Assembly: GCA_023460535.1 (NCBI GenBank)
Contig: JAEWPV010000007.1
Span: 1-64,000 of the forward strand
Direction: 5' to 3'
From: Bacillota bacterium
GTDB lineage: Bacteria > Bacillota > Clostridia > Oscillospirales > Ruminococcaceae
DNA length: 64,000 nucleotides
Positions 1-8,981 of the stretch are shown here, one piece after another. The position numbers and the translations under genes are program-made. The notes beneath the pieces are model-generated. The model searched no databases, was not told where the DNA came from, and saw only the letters and a program-made list of their open reading frames with translations. Numbering within the stretch: position 1 is the stretch's first letter; each line of letters opens with the position of its first letter.

Positions 1-934
1 TGTGGTTTACAACTTCAGCAGGGATAGCAGCGCCGGTGGGCTTGCCATCTACTACGTTGTAAACGTATACGGTCTCGCCGTAGAAGTTCTGGTTGTCAAA
101 GCTTACGGGCATTGTGATGGTAGCAGCGTCCTTAACACGGGTGGGCTGGAAGCCGATGGAGCCGATAGCCTTGGTGTCGGTTACGCTTACAACGCCGGTC
201 TTCGCATACAGGTACAGGGAGGTGTTTTGCTTGGATACCTTGGCAAACTTAACAGAGTAATCCTTATACTTGATGTTAAGCGACTTTCCTTCTGCAATCT
301 CGAATACAGATACATCGATAACGCGAGCGTTGTCATCCTTACCAGCAATACCTACGCCAGTGAGTGCGGGAGCATCTACAATGTAGTTGCCCGATGCATC
401 GGTGTAAGCCTCGGTATGAGCAGCTCTGGTGTTTTCTACAGTACCATTTACTACGATTTCGCCAACAGCAGGATCCGCATCGGTGCTCAGCTTCTGAACA
501 ACCTTTACCTTCACTTCATAGTCGGCAGGGTCAGCAACGGTGAACTTTTCAGCAATAGCCTTAATGTTAATCTTGATTGCGACAGCGTTTCTGGCATCGT
601 TCTTAACCAGCTTGTAAGAAGCAACAATGTCCTTATTGTTACTGGTTGTTGTAACGCTCAGCGAGTAGTTGCCGGTGTTAAGCAGCGTGGGAATTGCGGT
701 CAAACCGTCATAATCAACGGCAGCGCCCAGATCAAATGCTGGAATTGCAGATGCATCGATGTAAAAGTCTAAACCATCGTTGCCATAGAACAAGCCGTAA
801 TCAGTCGTGCCAAAATCATACCCTTCATCTGCCCACGCGTTGACGGTGATGGGACTAAGGGGCTCTGCGGAAAGAACCGTTGCAAGGCTAAGAGCCATAA
901 CAGCAGCCAGTACTAATGCAAGTACTTTTTTCAT
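1..934 (-). CDS. Secreted surface protein, paralog of the next gene (3' end cut by window)
   Basis: The reading frame is open from an ATG at 934 to the window edge, so about 311 residues are visible and the C-terminus is missing. A good AGGAGG site lies 9 bases upstream of the ATG. The N-terminus is a classic signal peptide (MKKVLALVLAAVMALSLATV...SA). The rest is similar to the 1293-2381 product, for example NQNFYGETVYVYNVVDGKP here against NENYYGETVYVYDVVDGKP there. I do not recognise a catalytic domain; the Ser/Thr/Val-rich beta character suggests an extracellular structural or adhesive protein. By analogy with its paralog it probably ends in an IPETG-type sorting signal beyond the window, which cannot be checked here. 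Confidence 0.8.
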   Translation of the reverse strand, partial: MKKVLALVLAAVMALSLATVLSAEPLSPITVNAWADEGYDFGTTDYGLFYGNDGLDFYIDASAIPAFDLGAAVDYDGLTAIPTLLNTGNYSLSVTTTSNNKDIVASYKLVKNDARNAVAIKINIKAIAEKFTVADPADYEVKVKVVQKLSTDADPAVGEIVVNGTVENTRAAHTEAYTDASGNYIVDAPALTGVGIAGKDDNARVIDVSVFEIAEGKSLNIKYKDYSVKFAKVSKQNTSLYLYAKTGVVSVTDTKAIGSIGFQPTRVKDAATITMPVSFDNQNFYGETVYVYNVVDGKPTGAAIPAEVVNH

Positions 935-965
935 GTTTTTTGTCCTCCTAAAAATAGTTTTTGTT

Positions 966-979
966 GGTTATCTCTAACC
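966..979 (-). promoter_or_regulatory. 5' UTR hairpin GGTTA-N4-TAACC
   Basis: A small stem-loop (GGTTA GAGA TAACC on the minus strand) sits between the promoter and the ribosome binding site. The same stem with a different loop occurs at 2412-2425 in the leader of the paralogous gene, so it is conserved between the two copies and may be an mRNA-stabilising or regulatory element. Confidence 0.45.
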
Positions 980-987
980 ACATATGC

Positions 988-1016
988 ATTATAGCCTATT
1001 GGTAAGAATTGTGCAA
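988..1016 (-). promoter_or_regulatory. Sigma-A-type promoter of the 1-934 gene
   Basis: On the minus strand TTGCAC (1011-1016) is followed after exactly 17 bases by TATAAT (988-993), a near-consensus vegetative promoter. It lies about 55 bases upstream of the start codon. Confidence 0.7.
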
Positions 1017-1212
1017 TAGTTTTTACAACATTTGTTGTTATAAAATTGTAATATAATACTGGTAACTATGCACAAATTCGTGTAGTATCTTTTGGTTTCG
1101 GGTAGTATGAACTGGTTTTGGTTTATTATTGACACAAATAATACGCAGGTTCGGACGTGTTGTGTTACGGTTTTGTAATTAACGCCGGCAATACAGCGTC
1201 AGCATTGAGCCG

Positions 1213-1264
1213 ACACAAAACACAAGCGGCTGCCCAAAAAAGGACAGCCGCTTGTGTTTTGTGT
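1213..1264 (-). terminator. Rho-independent terminator, 20-bp stem
   Basis: The arms at 1213-1232 and 1245-1264 are perfect inverse complements (20 bp) around a 12-base A-rich loop. The element lies 29 bases past the stop codon of the minus-strand gene ending at 1293. The U-rich stretch is part of the stem itself. The rest of the gene-free interval 935-1292 holds only the promoter and leader of the next minus-strand gene. Confidence 0.8.
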
Positions 1265-1292
1265 TACCGTATCGGTTGTATCCGTTGCTTGA

Positions 1293-2381
1293 TTACTTGC
1301 TTACCCGTTTTACTGCCGCAAAGCCTGCACCTGTAAGTGCCAGCACCGCTAACACAACGGTAAGGCTTACCACATCACCCGCACCGGTTTCGGGGATGGC
1401 GGGCTTTGCCGTTGTTTTTGTGGGGGCGGGCTTTTCATCGTCGCCGTCCTTCTGCGCACCGTAGGCGGCAAAGGTACCAAGCGTGGTGCCGCTGGGCACA
1501 GTAAATACCACGTAGTTGTGGTTAACCACATCCGCCTTAATGGGGCTGCCGGTTGGCTTGCCGTCTACTACATCATAGACGTATACCGTCTCTCCGTAGT
1601 AGTTCTCGTTATCCGCGCTGATGGGCATGGTAATGGTGGCAGCATCCTTTACGCGGGTGGGCCTAAAGCCGATGGAGCCGATTGCTTTGGAGTTTGTTAC
1701 ATCCACCACATCGGTTTTAGCGTACAGGTAAAGAGAGGTATTCTGGCGGCTTACCTTGTTAAACTTGATGGCGTATTTGGGGTAGTTTACCGAAAGTGCC
1801 TTGCCTTCGGCTTGCTCAAACACGCTTACGTCAATTACGCGCGCCTCGGTGTCCAGAATATAGCTGCCGTACGCATCGGTAAATGAATCGGTGTGGTACG
1901 CCCTTGTGTTGCCGATGGTGCCTTCCACAACAAGTTCGCCAGCTACGGGGTCTGTGGCATTCTTATTCTTCTGCACAACCTTAACCTTAACTTCCCAGTC
2001 CTTATCGTCGGCTACCGTAAACTTTTCGCTGATGGGGTCAATAATGACCTTTACCGCAACGCCGTCTCTGTCGGTGTTCTTATACAGCTTGTAGGACACC
2101 TTAACATCACTGTTGTTGCTTGAAGCAGAAACACTGAGCGAATAATCGCCGGTATTACAAAATGCCGCGTAACCGCTAGCGGTAGTAGCTGCAACCGCAA
2201 AGGTAACAGTTCCGGGTTCGAGGTAGAACTCCAGCGCATCGTCGCCGTACTTTAAGTCGGTATCGCCCACTGTCAAATCGGGTCCGCCTGCATCAGGCGG
2301 TGTAAGGGGAGCAGCACCTACCAGTGTAGTAAGGCCAAGCGCCATAATGCCTGCCAAAACCAACGCGAGAAGCTTTTTCAT
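1293..2381 (-). CDS. Secreted protein with IPETG cell-wall sorting signal
   Basis: The product is 362 residues. The start is set at the ATG at 2381 because it follows a GGAGG site and begins a clear signal peptide (MKKLLALVLAGIMALGLTTLVGA); a longer frame upstream has no ribosome site. The C-terminus has the arrangement of a sortase substrate: a Pro/Thr/Lys-rich spacer, IPETG, a hydrophobic span of about 20 residues and a short basic tail (KRVSK). The protein is therefore expected to be anchored to peptidoglycan by a sortase, none of which is encoded in this window. The middle is beta-rich and I do not recognise its domains. It is a paralog of the 1-934 product and probably arose by tandem duplication; each copy has its own leader and terminator. 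Confidence 0.85.
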   Translation of the reverse strand: MKKLLALVLAGIMALGLTTLVGAAPLTPPDAGGPDLTVGDTDLKYGDDALEFYLEPGTVTFAVAATTASGYAAFCNTGDYSLSVSASSNNSDVKVSYKLYKNTDRDGVAVKVIIDPISEKFTVADDKDWEVKVKVVQKNKNATDPVAGELVVEGTIGNTRAYHTDSFTDAYGSYILDTEARVIDVSVFEQAEGKALSVNYPKYAIKFNKVSRQNTSLYLYAKTDVVDVTNSKAIGSIGFRPTRVKDAATITMPISADNENYYGETVYVYDVVDGKPTGSPIKADVVNHNYVVFTVPSGTTLGTFAAYGAQKDGDDEKPAPTKTTAKPAIPETGAGDVVSLTVVLAVLALTGAGFAAVKRVSK

Positions 2382-2411
2382 GGGTAGTATCCTCCAAAGT
2401 TTTTTATTTTT

Positions 2412-2425
2412 GGTTATTTCTAACC
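2412..2425 (-). promoter_or_regulatory. 5' UTR hairpin GGTTA-N4-TAACC (second copy)
   Basis: The minus strand reads GGTTA GAAA TAACC, about 30 bases upstream of the start codon. It matches the leader hairpin at 966-979 in the paralogous gene, with the stem kept and the loop changed. Confidence 0.45.
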
Positions 2426-2661
2426 TCAGTGATAGTATATGCAAGAAATGTTACCAATAACGCTTCATTTCTGCTGAATTTTGTTATTATTTTGTAACTA
2501 TTATTTGGCTATATTGCACAATTGTGTGTGATGCTCTTCGATTTAAAGCAGAATAGCAAACTGTATGCTCTTATTTATTGTGCGTTTTTTCTCTCGTATG
2601 TTACTGTTTTGTTCCCATTCTGCTTAGCAGCTGTTTCATTGCTACCTAAAAACACGCCAAA

Positions 2662-2695
2662 ACGCGCCGCTTGCCCATATGGGAAAACGGCGCGT
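2662..2695 (-). terminator. Terminator of the bceAB-like operon
   Basis: An 8-bp GC-rich stem (2662-2669 with 2688-2695) encloses a loop containing a CCCATATGGG palindrome. On the minus strand it is followed by TTTGGCGTGTTTTT. It lies 60 bases past the permease stop. Nothing else is recognisable in 2382-2754 apart from the leader of the 1293-2381 gene. Confidence 0.7.
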
Positions 2696-2754
2696 CACGA
2701 TAGCTTTTTTCACTTTGAAGTAAAGTGTTCTTTTGTGGCACAGTAAACCAACGG

Positions 2755-4722
2755 TTAATCGTTACCCTGTAAAATGCGGTAGTAGGTTTTTGCGGTAATC
2801 TGGTATACCGTATAGTACAGGATAGCAAATACCAAAACCGAGCCCACCGTGCAGCCTAAGAACAGCAAGGTGTTGGTCATATCAAACATCCGCAAAAGGA
2901 TGCACAGCACACGAAAGGCGACGGCGATGTGTAAAACGGCACCGCCAAGGGGCAGAAAGAACACCGTCAGCACCTGCTTTTGTATGGTGTTCTTTACCTC
3001 CTTATGGCTCATACCCACCTTTTGCATGATGGAAAACCGTTCTCTATCGTCAAAGCCCTCGGTAATCTGCTTGTAGTAGATAATCAGCACCGTGGCGATT
3101 AAAAACAGCGCCACAAAGAAGATGCCCACAAACAGGATGCTGCCGTATATCGCATAAAAGTCCAAGCGGGCTTCATCCTTGTTCGAAAAACTATGAACAT
3201 CCAGCCCCGCGTTGCTGTACACACTCTTTAAGGTACCGAAGTACTCATTTAGTGCTTTCGTATCTCCTTCTACATTATACTTCACAATATAGTCCAGCTT
3301 GTATTTGCTGACGATTTGGGTATAGTCTTTCTCCATTGTCTCAAGGTCACGGTATGCCGGCAACACCGCCGTTACACCGTACGCCATGTTAATCGTGTCG
3401 ATAAACTCCGCGCGGGGGATAATCTTTTTTACCTTGTAGCTTTGCCCGTTAAGGGTGATCGTATCCCCCTTCAACGGCTCGCCGGTTATGGTTATCAGCG
3501 CCTCACCCTGCGATAGCGACTCGTCCGCCCCCGTAAGACGGTTATAGTCAGCAAGGGTAACGCAGTTTATTTCGTAGGCTTGCCCGCCGTATTGATTTGT
3601 GAATGTAAAGGTGTCTGCCGACCGTTTGGAAGCGCAGCTGAAGGCGTAATAGCCAACCTCGTCCTGCAGCGTTACCTCATACTGTCGCGCGTGGCTTACC
3701 GTGGCTTGCTGCACAAGTGCCTCGGTAGACTTCTCGGCATTAAACGTTACAGACATATCATAGGGATACCGCGCGTTTAGGGTCTCCTCCTCCCCCACAA
3801 ACAGGCACACCGTAGAGGACAGCGTGACAAGCAAGCAGGTGGATAGGATACAGATATTCGCAAGCCCCGTGGCATTCTGCTTCATACGGTAAAGCATGCC
3901 GGATACGGTAATAAAGTTTTGGGGCTTGTAATAAAAACGCTTGTTCTTACGCAGCAGCTTAAGCCATACAATGCTGCCTGCGATAAACAGGCAGTAGGTA
4001 CCGATGATAACCAGCAGCACGGCGAAGAAGAAGAATCCCAAAGCGTCAGAAGGCGTTTTCACCATCCACGCAAGTCCATAGCCCCCGCCAAGTGCCAGCA
4101 CCCCAAGCAGGGCAATCAGCCAGCGCGATTTCGGCTCCCGCTCGCCTGTTTTGTTGCTGTGCAGCAACGAAATTGGGTCGGTGCGTGAGATAACCACCAT
4201 ATCAAAAATAAAAATAGCAAAAAACGCAAAAGCAAACAGGACAACCGTTTTCACCACCGAAAACACCGGGATTTGAAAGGTAAGCGCGGCAGGCAACCCG
4301 ACGATCTTAAGCAAAAACAGTAGCATCAGCTGGCTGAACAAAGCCCCGCTCACTATGCCAAGCAGGATGCACACCGCGGATGTAACGAGAACCTCCCACA
4401 TCAGTACGATGGCGATGTGCTTTTTTTCCATACCAAGGATGCTAAACAGACCGAACTCCTTTTTGCGCCGCTTCATAATAAAGCTGTTGATATAGTACAG
4501 CACAACCAGCGACAACAGCCCGCAAATAATCGAGCTAAGCATCAATATCGCGCCCATTCCTCCACTACCCGTTGTGTTGCTTTGAGAAACGATTATGGAG
4601 ACTGAGCTTAGGATATAAAAAAGCGAAACAATCAGCGTGCCCGCCAGCAGGTAGGGCAGGTAGATGTTTTTGTTTTTAACCATATTGGTAACAGCTAGGC
4701 GCGGGTAGAGATGTTTATTCAC
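2755..4722 (-). CDS. BceB-like ABC transporter permease (antimicrobial peptide detoxification)
   Basis: The product is 655 residues, the usual size of BceB-type permeases. The start is placed at the GTG at 4722 (MNKHLYPRLAVTN...), which has a GGGGGAG site and overlaps the ATPase stop by 8 bases. It shows the FtsX/MacB-like fold: TM1 near residue 20, a TM2-4 block, a cluster in the middle, a large extracytoplasmic domain between about residues 310 and 525, then three C-terminal TMs. In this family the big external domain senses peptide antibiotics such as bacitracin or lantibiotics. The permease works with its ATPase partner both to free lipid-II-cycle targets and to signal to the histidine kinase. 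The specific peptide cannot be told from sequence. Confidence 0.88.
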   Translation of the reverse strand: MNKHLYPRLAVTNMVKNKNIYLPYLLAGTLIVSLFYILSSVSIIVSQSNTTGSGGMGAILMLSSIICGLLSLVVLYYINSFIMKRRKKEFGLFSILGMEKKHIAIVLMWEVLVTSAVCILLGIVSGALFSQLMLLFLLKIVGLPAALTFQIPVFSVVKTVVLFAFAFFAIFIFDMVVISRTDPISLLHSNKTGEREPKSRWLIALLGVLALGGGYGLAWMVKTPSDALGFFFFAVLLVIIGTYCLFIAGSIVWLKLLRKNKRFYYKPQNFITVSGMLYRMKQNATGLANICILSTCLLVTLSSTVCLFVGEEETLNARYPYDMSVTFNAEKSTEALVQQATVSHARQYEVTLQDEVGYYAFSCASKRSADTFTFTNQYGGQAYEINCVTLADYNRLTGADESLSQGEALITITGEPLKGDTITLNGQSYKVKKIIPRAEFIDTINMAYGVTAVLPAYRDLETMEKDYTQIVSKYKLDYIVKYNVEGDTKALNEYFGTLKSVYSNAGLDVHSFSNKDEARLDFYAIYGSILFVGIFFVALFLIATVLIIYYKQITEGFDDRERFSIMQKVGMSHKEVKNTIQKQVLTVFFLPLGGAVLHIAVAFRVLCILLRMFDMTNTLLFLGCTVGSVLVFAILYYTVYQITAKTYYRILQGND

Positions 4723-5482
4723 CGGTTCTCCCCCCTGTTGCCAGAACGGTAAGCGTATCGGATATCTTTTGGTACATCGCCTCATTATCCATGGTGCCTT
4801 TGTACAATTGATGGAACACCACGCCGTCCTTAATAAACAGCACCCGGTTTGCATGGCTTGCGGCTCGGGTGCTGTGGGTAACCATCAGGATGGTTTGCCC
4901 TTCCCTGTTAATTTCCTCAAACACCCGCAGCAGTCCCTCGGTCGCCTTGCTGTCCAGCGCACCGGTGGGTTCATCCGCCAGCACAATCTGCGGGTTTGTA
5001 ACCAGTGCGCGGACTACCGCAGCGCGCTGCCTTTGCCCGCCCGAAATCTCGTACGGGTACTTTTCTAGGATATCTGTAATTTTTAGCTTCTCAACAATCG
5101 GGCGGATGCGCTTTTCCATCTCGTCATATCCCTTGTGCGACAGCACAAGCGGCAGCAGAATGTTATCCTTGACGGAAAAGGTGTCGAGCAGGTTAAAATC
5201 CTGAAACACGAAGCCGAGGTTGTCTCTGCGGTAGGCGCAAATTTCTTTGTCGGGTATGCGCACCGTGTTTTTTCCGCATAGCAATACCTCGCCGTCGGTG
5301 GGTTTATCCAACGCCGCGAGAATGTTGAGCAGCGTCGTTTTGCCCGAGCCGGACTCGCCCATGATGGCGACGTATTCACCCTGCTCCACTACAAACTGCA
5401 CGTCGGTTAACGCCTGTACCTGGTTTCCTCCAAATCGTGTGGTATATATCTTTTTTAAGTGCTTTACTTCCAAAAGCGGCAT
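4715..5482 (-). CDS. BceA-like ABC transporter ATP-binding protein
   Basis: The product is 255 residues with all ABC ATPase motifs: Walker A GESGSGKT (residues 42-49), signature SGGQRQR, Walker B LADEPTGAL and the H-loop histidine in MVTHSTRAASHA. This combination is typical of the MacB/LolD/BceA branch that powers FtsX-type permeases. AGGAGG lies 8 bases before the ATG at 5482. It is translated just upstream of, and overlapping, its permease. The gap to the kinase gene carries a candidate response-regulator-dependent promoter. Confidence 0.92.
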   Translation of the reverse strand: MPLLEVKHLKKIYTTRFGGNQVQALTDVQFVVEQGEYVAIMGESGSGKTTLLNILAALDKPTDGEVLLCGKNTVRIPDKEICAYRRDNLGFVFQDFNLLDTFSVKDNILLPLVLSHKGYDEMEKRIRPIVEKLKITDILEKYPYEISGGQRQRAAVVRALVTNPQIVLADEPTGALDSKATEGLLRVFEEINREGQTILMVTHSTRAASHANRVLFIKDGVVFHQLYKGTMDNEAMYQKISDTLTVLATGGRTGE

Positions 5483-5520
5483 AGAACCAGACCTCCTACA
5501 TTTTTTATGTTACAAACAGC

Positions 5521-5596
5521 ATTATAAGCAAAAAAGAAATGCCCAGCCATCGAACCGGCTTACATTTCTTTGACGCAGGCTTACATTTATGTAAGC
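5521..5596 (-). promoter_or_regulatory. Candidate BceR-type operator and promoter of bceAB
   Basis: Between kinase and ATPase genes the minus strand has a TATAAT -10 box (5521-5526) and only a weak -35 (TGGCTG, 5544-5549, spacer 17), as expected for an activated promoter. Just upstream lie two copies of GGCTTACATTT on the plus strand, at 5557-5567 and 5578-5588, exactly 21 bp apart. The second copy is part of an inverted repeat GCTTACAT-N2-ATGTAAGC (5579-5596). Two sites on one DNA face next to a poor -35 fits binding by the OmpR-type regulator encoded upstream. This assignment is inferred. Confidence 0.6.
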
Positions 5597-5631
5597 AACA
5601 GAAAATCTTCTACTAATGTATATGCTGTTTG

Positions 5632-6624
5632 TTATTCCCCCGCGATATATTCGCGGGAAAGGTCTAGCGTTACGATGGTACCTTTGCCGACGACGGAGGA
5701 TATGGTGATACCGTGCCCAAGCATAGCAAGCGTCTGTCTGCACAGGCTAAGACCGATACCTGTAGAATGCTTATCCAGCCTGCCGTTATAGCCGGTATAG
5801 CCCCATTCAAACACGCGCGGCAGATCCTCGGGTAAAATGCCGATGCCGGTATCCTCTATTATAAGCGTAAGCGGCTGGCTGCTTGACAGTGTAATGGTCA
5901 CCCTGCCCTTTTTTGTGTACTTTGCGGCATTGGAAAGCAACTGCTCGATGACAAAGACCAGCCACTTCTCGTCGGTTAGCACGCGGCAGTCCGGCAACGT
6001 AACCTCAATGCTTATCCCCTTATGGATAAACAGCGGCGAAACCTTTTTAATCGCTTGTTTGACCAATGCGTCCAGCGGGTATTGTGCGAGCAGCAGATCA
6101 TTGGAATCCATTTTAAGCCGCTGGTACTGCAGCGCCATCTCGACATACTGCTCTACTTTAAACAGCTCCCGTTTCATTGTGGCGCAGTCCGCCTCGTCCT
6201 CCTGCAAAAGAAGGCGCATTGCGGCAATGGGTGTTTTGATTTGGTGCGACCACAGCGTGTAGTACTCATCCGCCTGCTTCTCGGCTGTTTTTGCATTTTC
6301 TTCCGCTCTTAAGCAGCGCGTTTGCATTGCGCTTAAAATCTCCCGGTACTGCTGCCCGAAATAGTCCCGGGTCTGGGGCATATCCAGGTACCCCGCTGCT
6401 TGTTTTTTTATCATTTGCACCTGCTTATCCTGCCGGATAAACCCAAAAAGGTCGCAAGCGGTATAAATGATGCCAATAAATACAATAAGGATAGAGGCAT
6501 ATACGGCGGGACCCCACGGCAAACCATACAGTCCGTATACGACAAACAGTACCGATAGCATTGCAACGGCAAACAAAAGACGTCGGCATAACCGAATAAG
6601 GTACGCGCGAATACACTGTTTCAT
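5632..6624 (-). CDS. BceS-like sensor histidine kinase
   Basis: The product is 330 residues. It is an intramembrane-sensing kinase: two closely spaced TM helices within the first 60 residues and almost no external loop, then a coiled-coil linker. The HisKA phospho-acceptor motif is SHQIKTPIAAMR with H127. The HATPase domain has the N box LLSNAAKYT, G1 EDTGIGI and G2 GIGLSL motifs. Kinases of this kind detect no ligand themselves but read the activity of the BceAB transporter. The start overlaps the regulator stop by 4 bases (ATGA), so the pair is translationally coupled. Confidence 0.9.
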   Translation of the reverse strand: MKQCIRAYLIRLCRRLLFAVAMLSVLFVVYGLYGLPWGPAVYASILIVFIGIIYTACDLFGFIRQDKQVQMIKKQAAGYLDMPQTRDYFGQQYREILSAMQTRCLRAEENAKTAEKQADEYYTLWSHQIKTPIAAMRLLLQEDEADCATMKRELFKVEQYVEMALQYQRLKMDSNDLLLAQYPLDALVKQAIKKVSPLFIHKGISIEVTLPDCRVLTDEKWLVFVIEQLLSNAAKYTKKGRVTITLSSSQPLTLIIEDTGIGILPEDLPRVFEWGYTGYNGRLDKHSTGIGLSLCRQTLAMLGHGITISSVVGKGTIVTLDLSREYIAGE

Positions 6625-7301
6625 ACATCCGCCCCGACCAAATAGCCGATTCCCTTTTTGGTTTTTATAAAATCAAATAGTCCGATTCCCTCAAGCTTTT
6701 TGCGCAGACGGGTGATATTCACGGTAAGGGTGTTATCGTCAATAAAGCTGTCCGTATCCCACAATTTGTGAATCATCTTGTCCCTTGCCACAACCTCTCC
6801 CCCGCTCTCCATCAGCGTTTGCAGTATTTTAAACTCGTTCTTGGTCAACGCTACCCGCTCTGTTCCATAAACAAGGATGGATTCGCTCATGTTTAATGTA
6901 ATATCGCCAAGCTTAATCACACTTGACTCCGAGCCAAAGGCATAGGTACGACGCAACATTGCCTGTATCTTTGCCGTTACCACCTCCAGATGAAACGGCT
7001 TGCAGATAAAGTCATCCGCGCCCAGGTTAATTGCCATAACAAGGTTCATTTCATCGCCCGAGGACGACAGAAATAGGATTGGTGTTTGGCTGATTTTTCT
7101 AATTTCGGTGCACCAATGGTAGCCGTTATAAAACGGCAACGAGATATCAAGCAGAACAAGATGCGGGTCGTACCGCTCAAACTGTTCAAGCACTTCGCCG
7201 AAATCGGTGACCGTCTCTATCAAATAGCCCCATTTGGTTAGCTGTCGCTCCAGCACTTCTGTTATGGTCGGGTCGTCTTCTACAATCAGTATACGGTACA
7301 C
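6621..7301 (-). CDS. BceR-like OmpR-family response regulator
   Basis: The product is 226 residues: an N-terminal receiver (acidic pocket E8-D9-D10, phospho-acceptor D52 in LVLLDISLP) followed by a C-terminal winged-helix domain of OmpR type. The GTG at 7301 is chosen because GGGAGG lies 7 bases upstream; a GTG at 7316 would put that site inside the coding region. It is first in an operon with the kinase, ATPase and permease. A likely target is the repeat-flanked promoter at 5521-5596. Confidence 0.9.
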   Translation of the reverse strand: MYRILIVEDDPTITEVLERQLTKWGYLIETVTDFGEVLEQFERYDPHLVLLDISLPFYNGYHWCTEIRKISQTPILFLSSSGDEMNLVMAINLGADDFICKPFHLEVVTAKIQAMLRRTYAFGSESSVIKLGDITLNMSESILVYGTERVALTKNEFKILQTLMESGGEVVARDKMIHKLWDTDSFIDDNTLTVNITRLRKKLEGIGLFDFIKTKKGIGYLVGADV

Positions 7302-7634
7302 GTCATCGCCTCCCACTGTATTATGGCACCCGGCTTTGCTTATTTACTATTGAATAAACGACGCGGCAAGACCCGCCGCTTCAAACACTGAAACCCGGCA
7401 CAATTCAGTATACCCTATTTTTGCTCGGCACAAAAGTGCCTGTTTGTACTAACGGTATGGATTACTGCCTTGAATGCAAGACTGCCTGTCGTTGAATATC
7501 CCAACAAACAAAATGAATACATACTTAATAGAATTTCCGCTCTGGTATGATTATGATTAATGAAGCAACAGCTACACGATACAAAAGCAATTGTTTTTCT
7601 TGTACAGCCCATAACAATTCAGGAGGTTTCACAG
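7302..7634. other. Divergent intergenic region, regulator versus hydrolase
   Basis: No gene is supported here. Toward the regulator the minus strand has a TATACT candidate -10 (7407-7412). Toward the hydrolase the plus strand has an extended -10, TGGTATGAT (7543-7551). Neither has a good -35 box. AGGAGG at 7621-7626 is the hydrolase ribosome binding site. Confidence 0.4.
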
Positions 7635-8840
7635 ATGGATATTGAAAAAATTTTAGACAGCACATACCAGATGACTGACGACGGAAGGATTTGCACCATC
7701 CGCGACCTGTACACGACCTTTAACCCCAAGGTTGACTTGGAGGCACTGAAGGACTCCGAATTCTTCCCCGCTATGGAGAAGATGATGGAGCCGGTGCTCG
7801 GCGCACCCGACGAGCGGTCCCCCGAGGTGCAGGAGTATTGGTCGAAGCAGGGCATGATCAAAGAGTTCCACGGCTACGATGAGCCGATGGATTGGGACGA
7901 ATACGCAAACAAGACCGGCTACCGCTGGCAGGCGGAAAAGTTCAACATTAAGCAGAACGAGCATAAAATATGGACGTCCTTTGTCCCTGTCTCCGCCTAT
8001 AAGCCTGAGAACAAGGGGCGCAAGTACCCAGTTGTGTTTGCGCTGCACGGCGCATGCAACCCCATCTTTATTGTAGAGGGTTGGGGCTTTGTACAGGAGG
8101 CAGCCAAGCGCGAATGGATTGTGATTATCCCCTCCATTGAGCTGGACGATATCATTGAGGAAATCCTTAACAAGGCAAAGCAGTTGTACCCTGTAGACGA
8201 GAGCCGCGTATACGCGACGGGCTTTTCCTACGGCGGATGGGCGAGCAATCGCCTAGGCAACCAGCGCCCCGACCTGTTTGCCGCGGTAGGTCCCTGCGGT
8301 GCTTCAATCGACAACGGCTACAACGAGGGGGTTGACGATGACCGCGAGCCCATTCCCCCGTTTGACGGTGTGCCCCGTGCACTTGGTTTAGGCACCTATA
8401 TGCCCGTCATTAACACTTATGGCAATCTGGACGGCGAGCGCTTTCCCGTTTACGACTTTAAAGGCAGAAAGTTCCCACTGGCACAGATAGAGACACCAAG
8501 CGACCTGGTGGAAAGCATTAACGTTTGGGCACGCGTCAACCACGCCGCGGAGATTGACATCGAGGAGGTTATGGCGCTCAAGGACCGCACCGACATCACC
8601 TCCGCTCAGCGCGACCTCGGTCTGCCGCTGGCGCCGGACTGCCAAAGGACGTTTGTTGCCGACGGCGTTACCTACCATATTGCGGACTTAAAAAGCGACG
8701 ACGGGGTGGTTCGTGTCCGCCTTGTGGGTGAGATGAATATTCCCCACTGGCCGACACCGGAGATGGCTCGGCAGATCTTCGAGTTTTTCTCCCACTTCAG
8801 CCGCGACCCGGTTACCAAGGCAAGCATTTACGAGGAGTAG
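7635..8840 (+). CDS. Alpha/beta hydrolase, esterase/PHB-depolymerase-like
   Basis: The product is 401 residues. The ATG at 7635 is chosen because AGGAGG precedes it by 8 bases. The fold is recognised from YPVVFALHGACNP (oxyanion-hole region) and the nucleophile elbow GFSYGGW with S198. There is no signal peptide, so it is predicted to be cytoplasmic. The first 120 residues precede the hydrolase core and are not recognised. The family acts on esters, but the natural substrate is unknown. It appears to be a single-gene unit that ends at the bidirectional terminator at 8921-8969. The catalytic Asp and His cannot be assigned confidently; a C-terminal His in EMNIPHWPT is a candidate. Confidence 0.75.
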   Translation: MDIEKILDSTYQMTDDGRICTIRDLYTTFNPKVDLEALKDSEFFPAMEKMMEPVLGAPDERSPEVQEYWSKQGMIKEFHGYDEPMDWDEYANKTGYRWQAEKFNIKQNEHKIWTSFVPVSAYKPENKGRKYPVVFALHGACNPIFIVEGWGFVQEAAKREWIVIIPSIELDDIIEEILNKAKQLYPVDESRVYATGFSYGGWASNRLGNQRPDLFAAVGPCGASIDNGYNEGVDDDREPIPPFDGVPRALGLGTYMPVINTYGNLDGERFPVYDFKGRKFPLAQIETPSDLVESINVWARVNHAAEIDIEEVMALKDRTDITSAQRDLGLPLAPDCQRTFVADGVTYHIADLKSDDGVVRVRLVGEMNIPHWPTPEMARQIFEFFSHFSRDPVTKASIYEE

Positions 8841-8920
8841 TTCCGGTTTATGCTGCCCGCCTGTGCGGTGCCGTGCTCATAAGAAGCATCAGTCCCAATT
8901 AGCACTTACACAACACAACA

Positions 8921-8969
8921 AAACGCAACCACGTCCGCGGCGAAAGCCATTGGCGTGGTTGCGTTTTTT
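8921..8969. terminator. Bidirectional terminator between convergent genes
   Basis: A 13-bp perfect stem (8921-8933 with 8954-8966) carries AAA on the left and TTTTTT on the right. It serves both the plus-strand hydrolase and the minus-strand zinc-ribbon gene. Confidence 0.85.
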
Positions 8970-8981
8970 ACCTGGGATTTC

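Noticed and set aside
2..772. Long plus-strand open frame of 256 codons
   Set aside because: It lies opposite the strongly supported minus-strand signal-peptide gene (1-934), has no ribosome site and its composition is that of a shadow frame.
2522..2746. Plus-strand 74-codon frame
   Set aside because: It overlaps the bceB terminator, has no ribosome site, and has no neighbour in the same direction.
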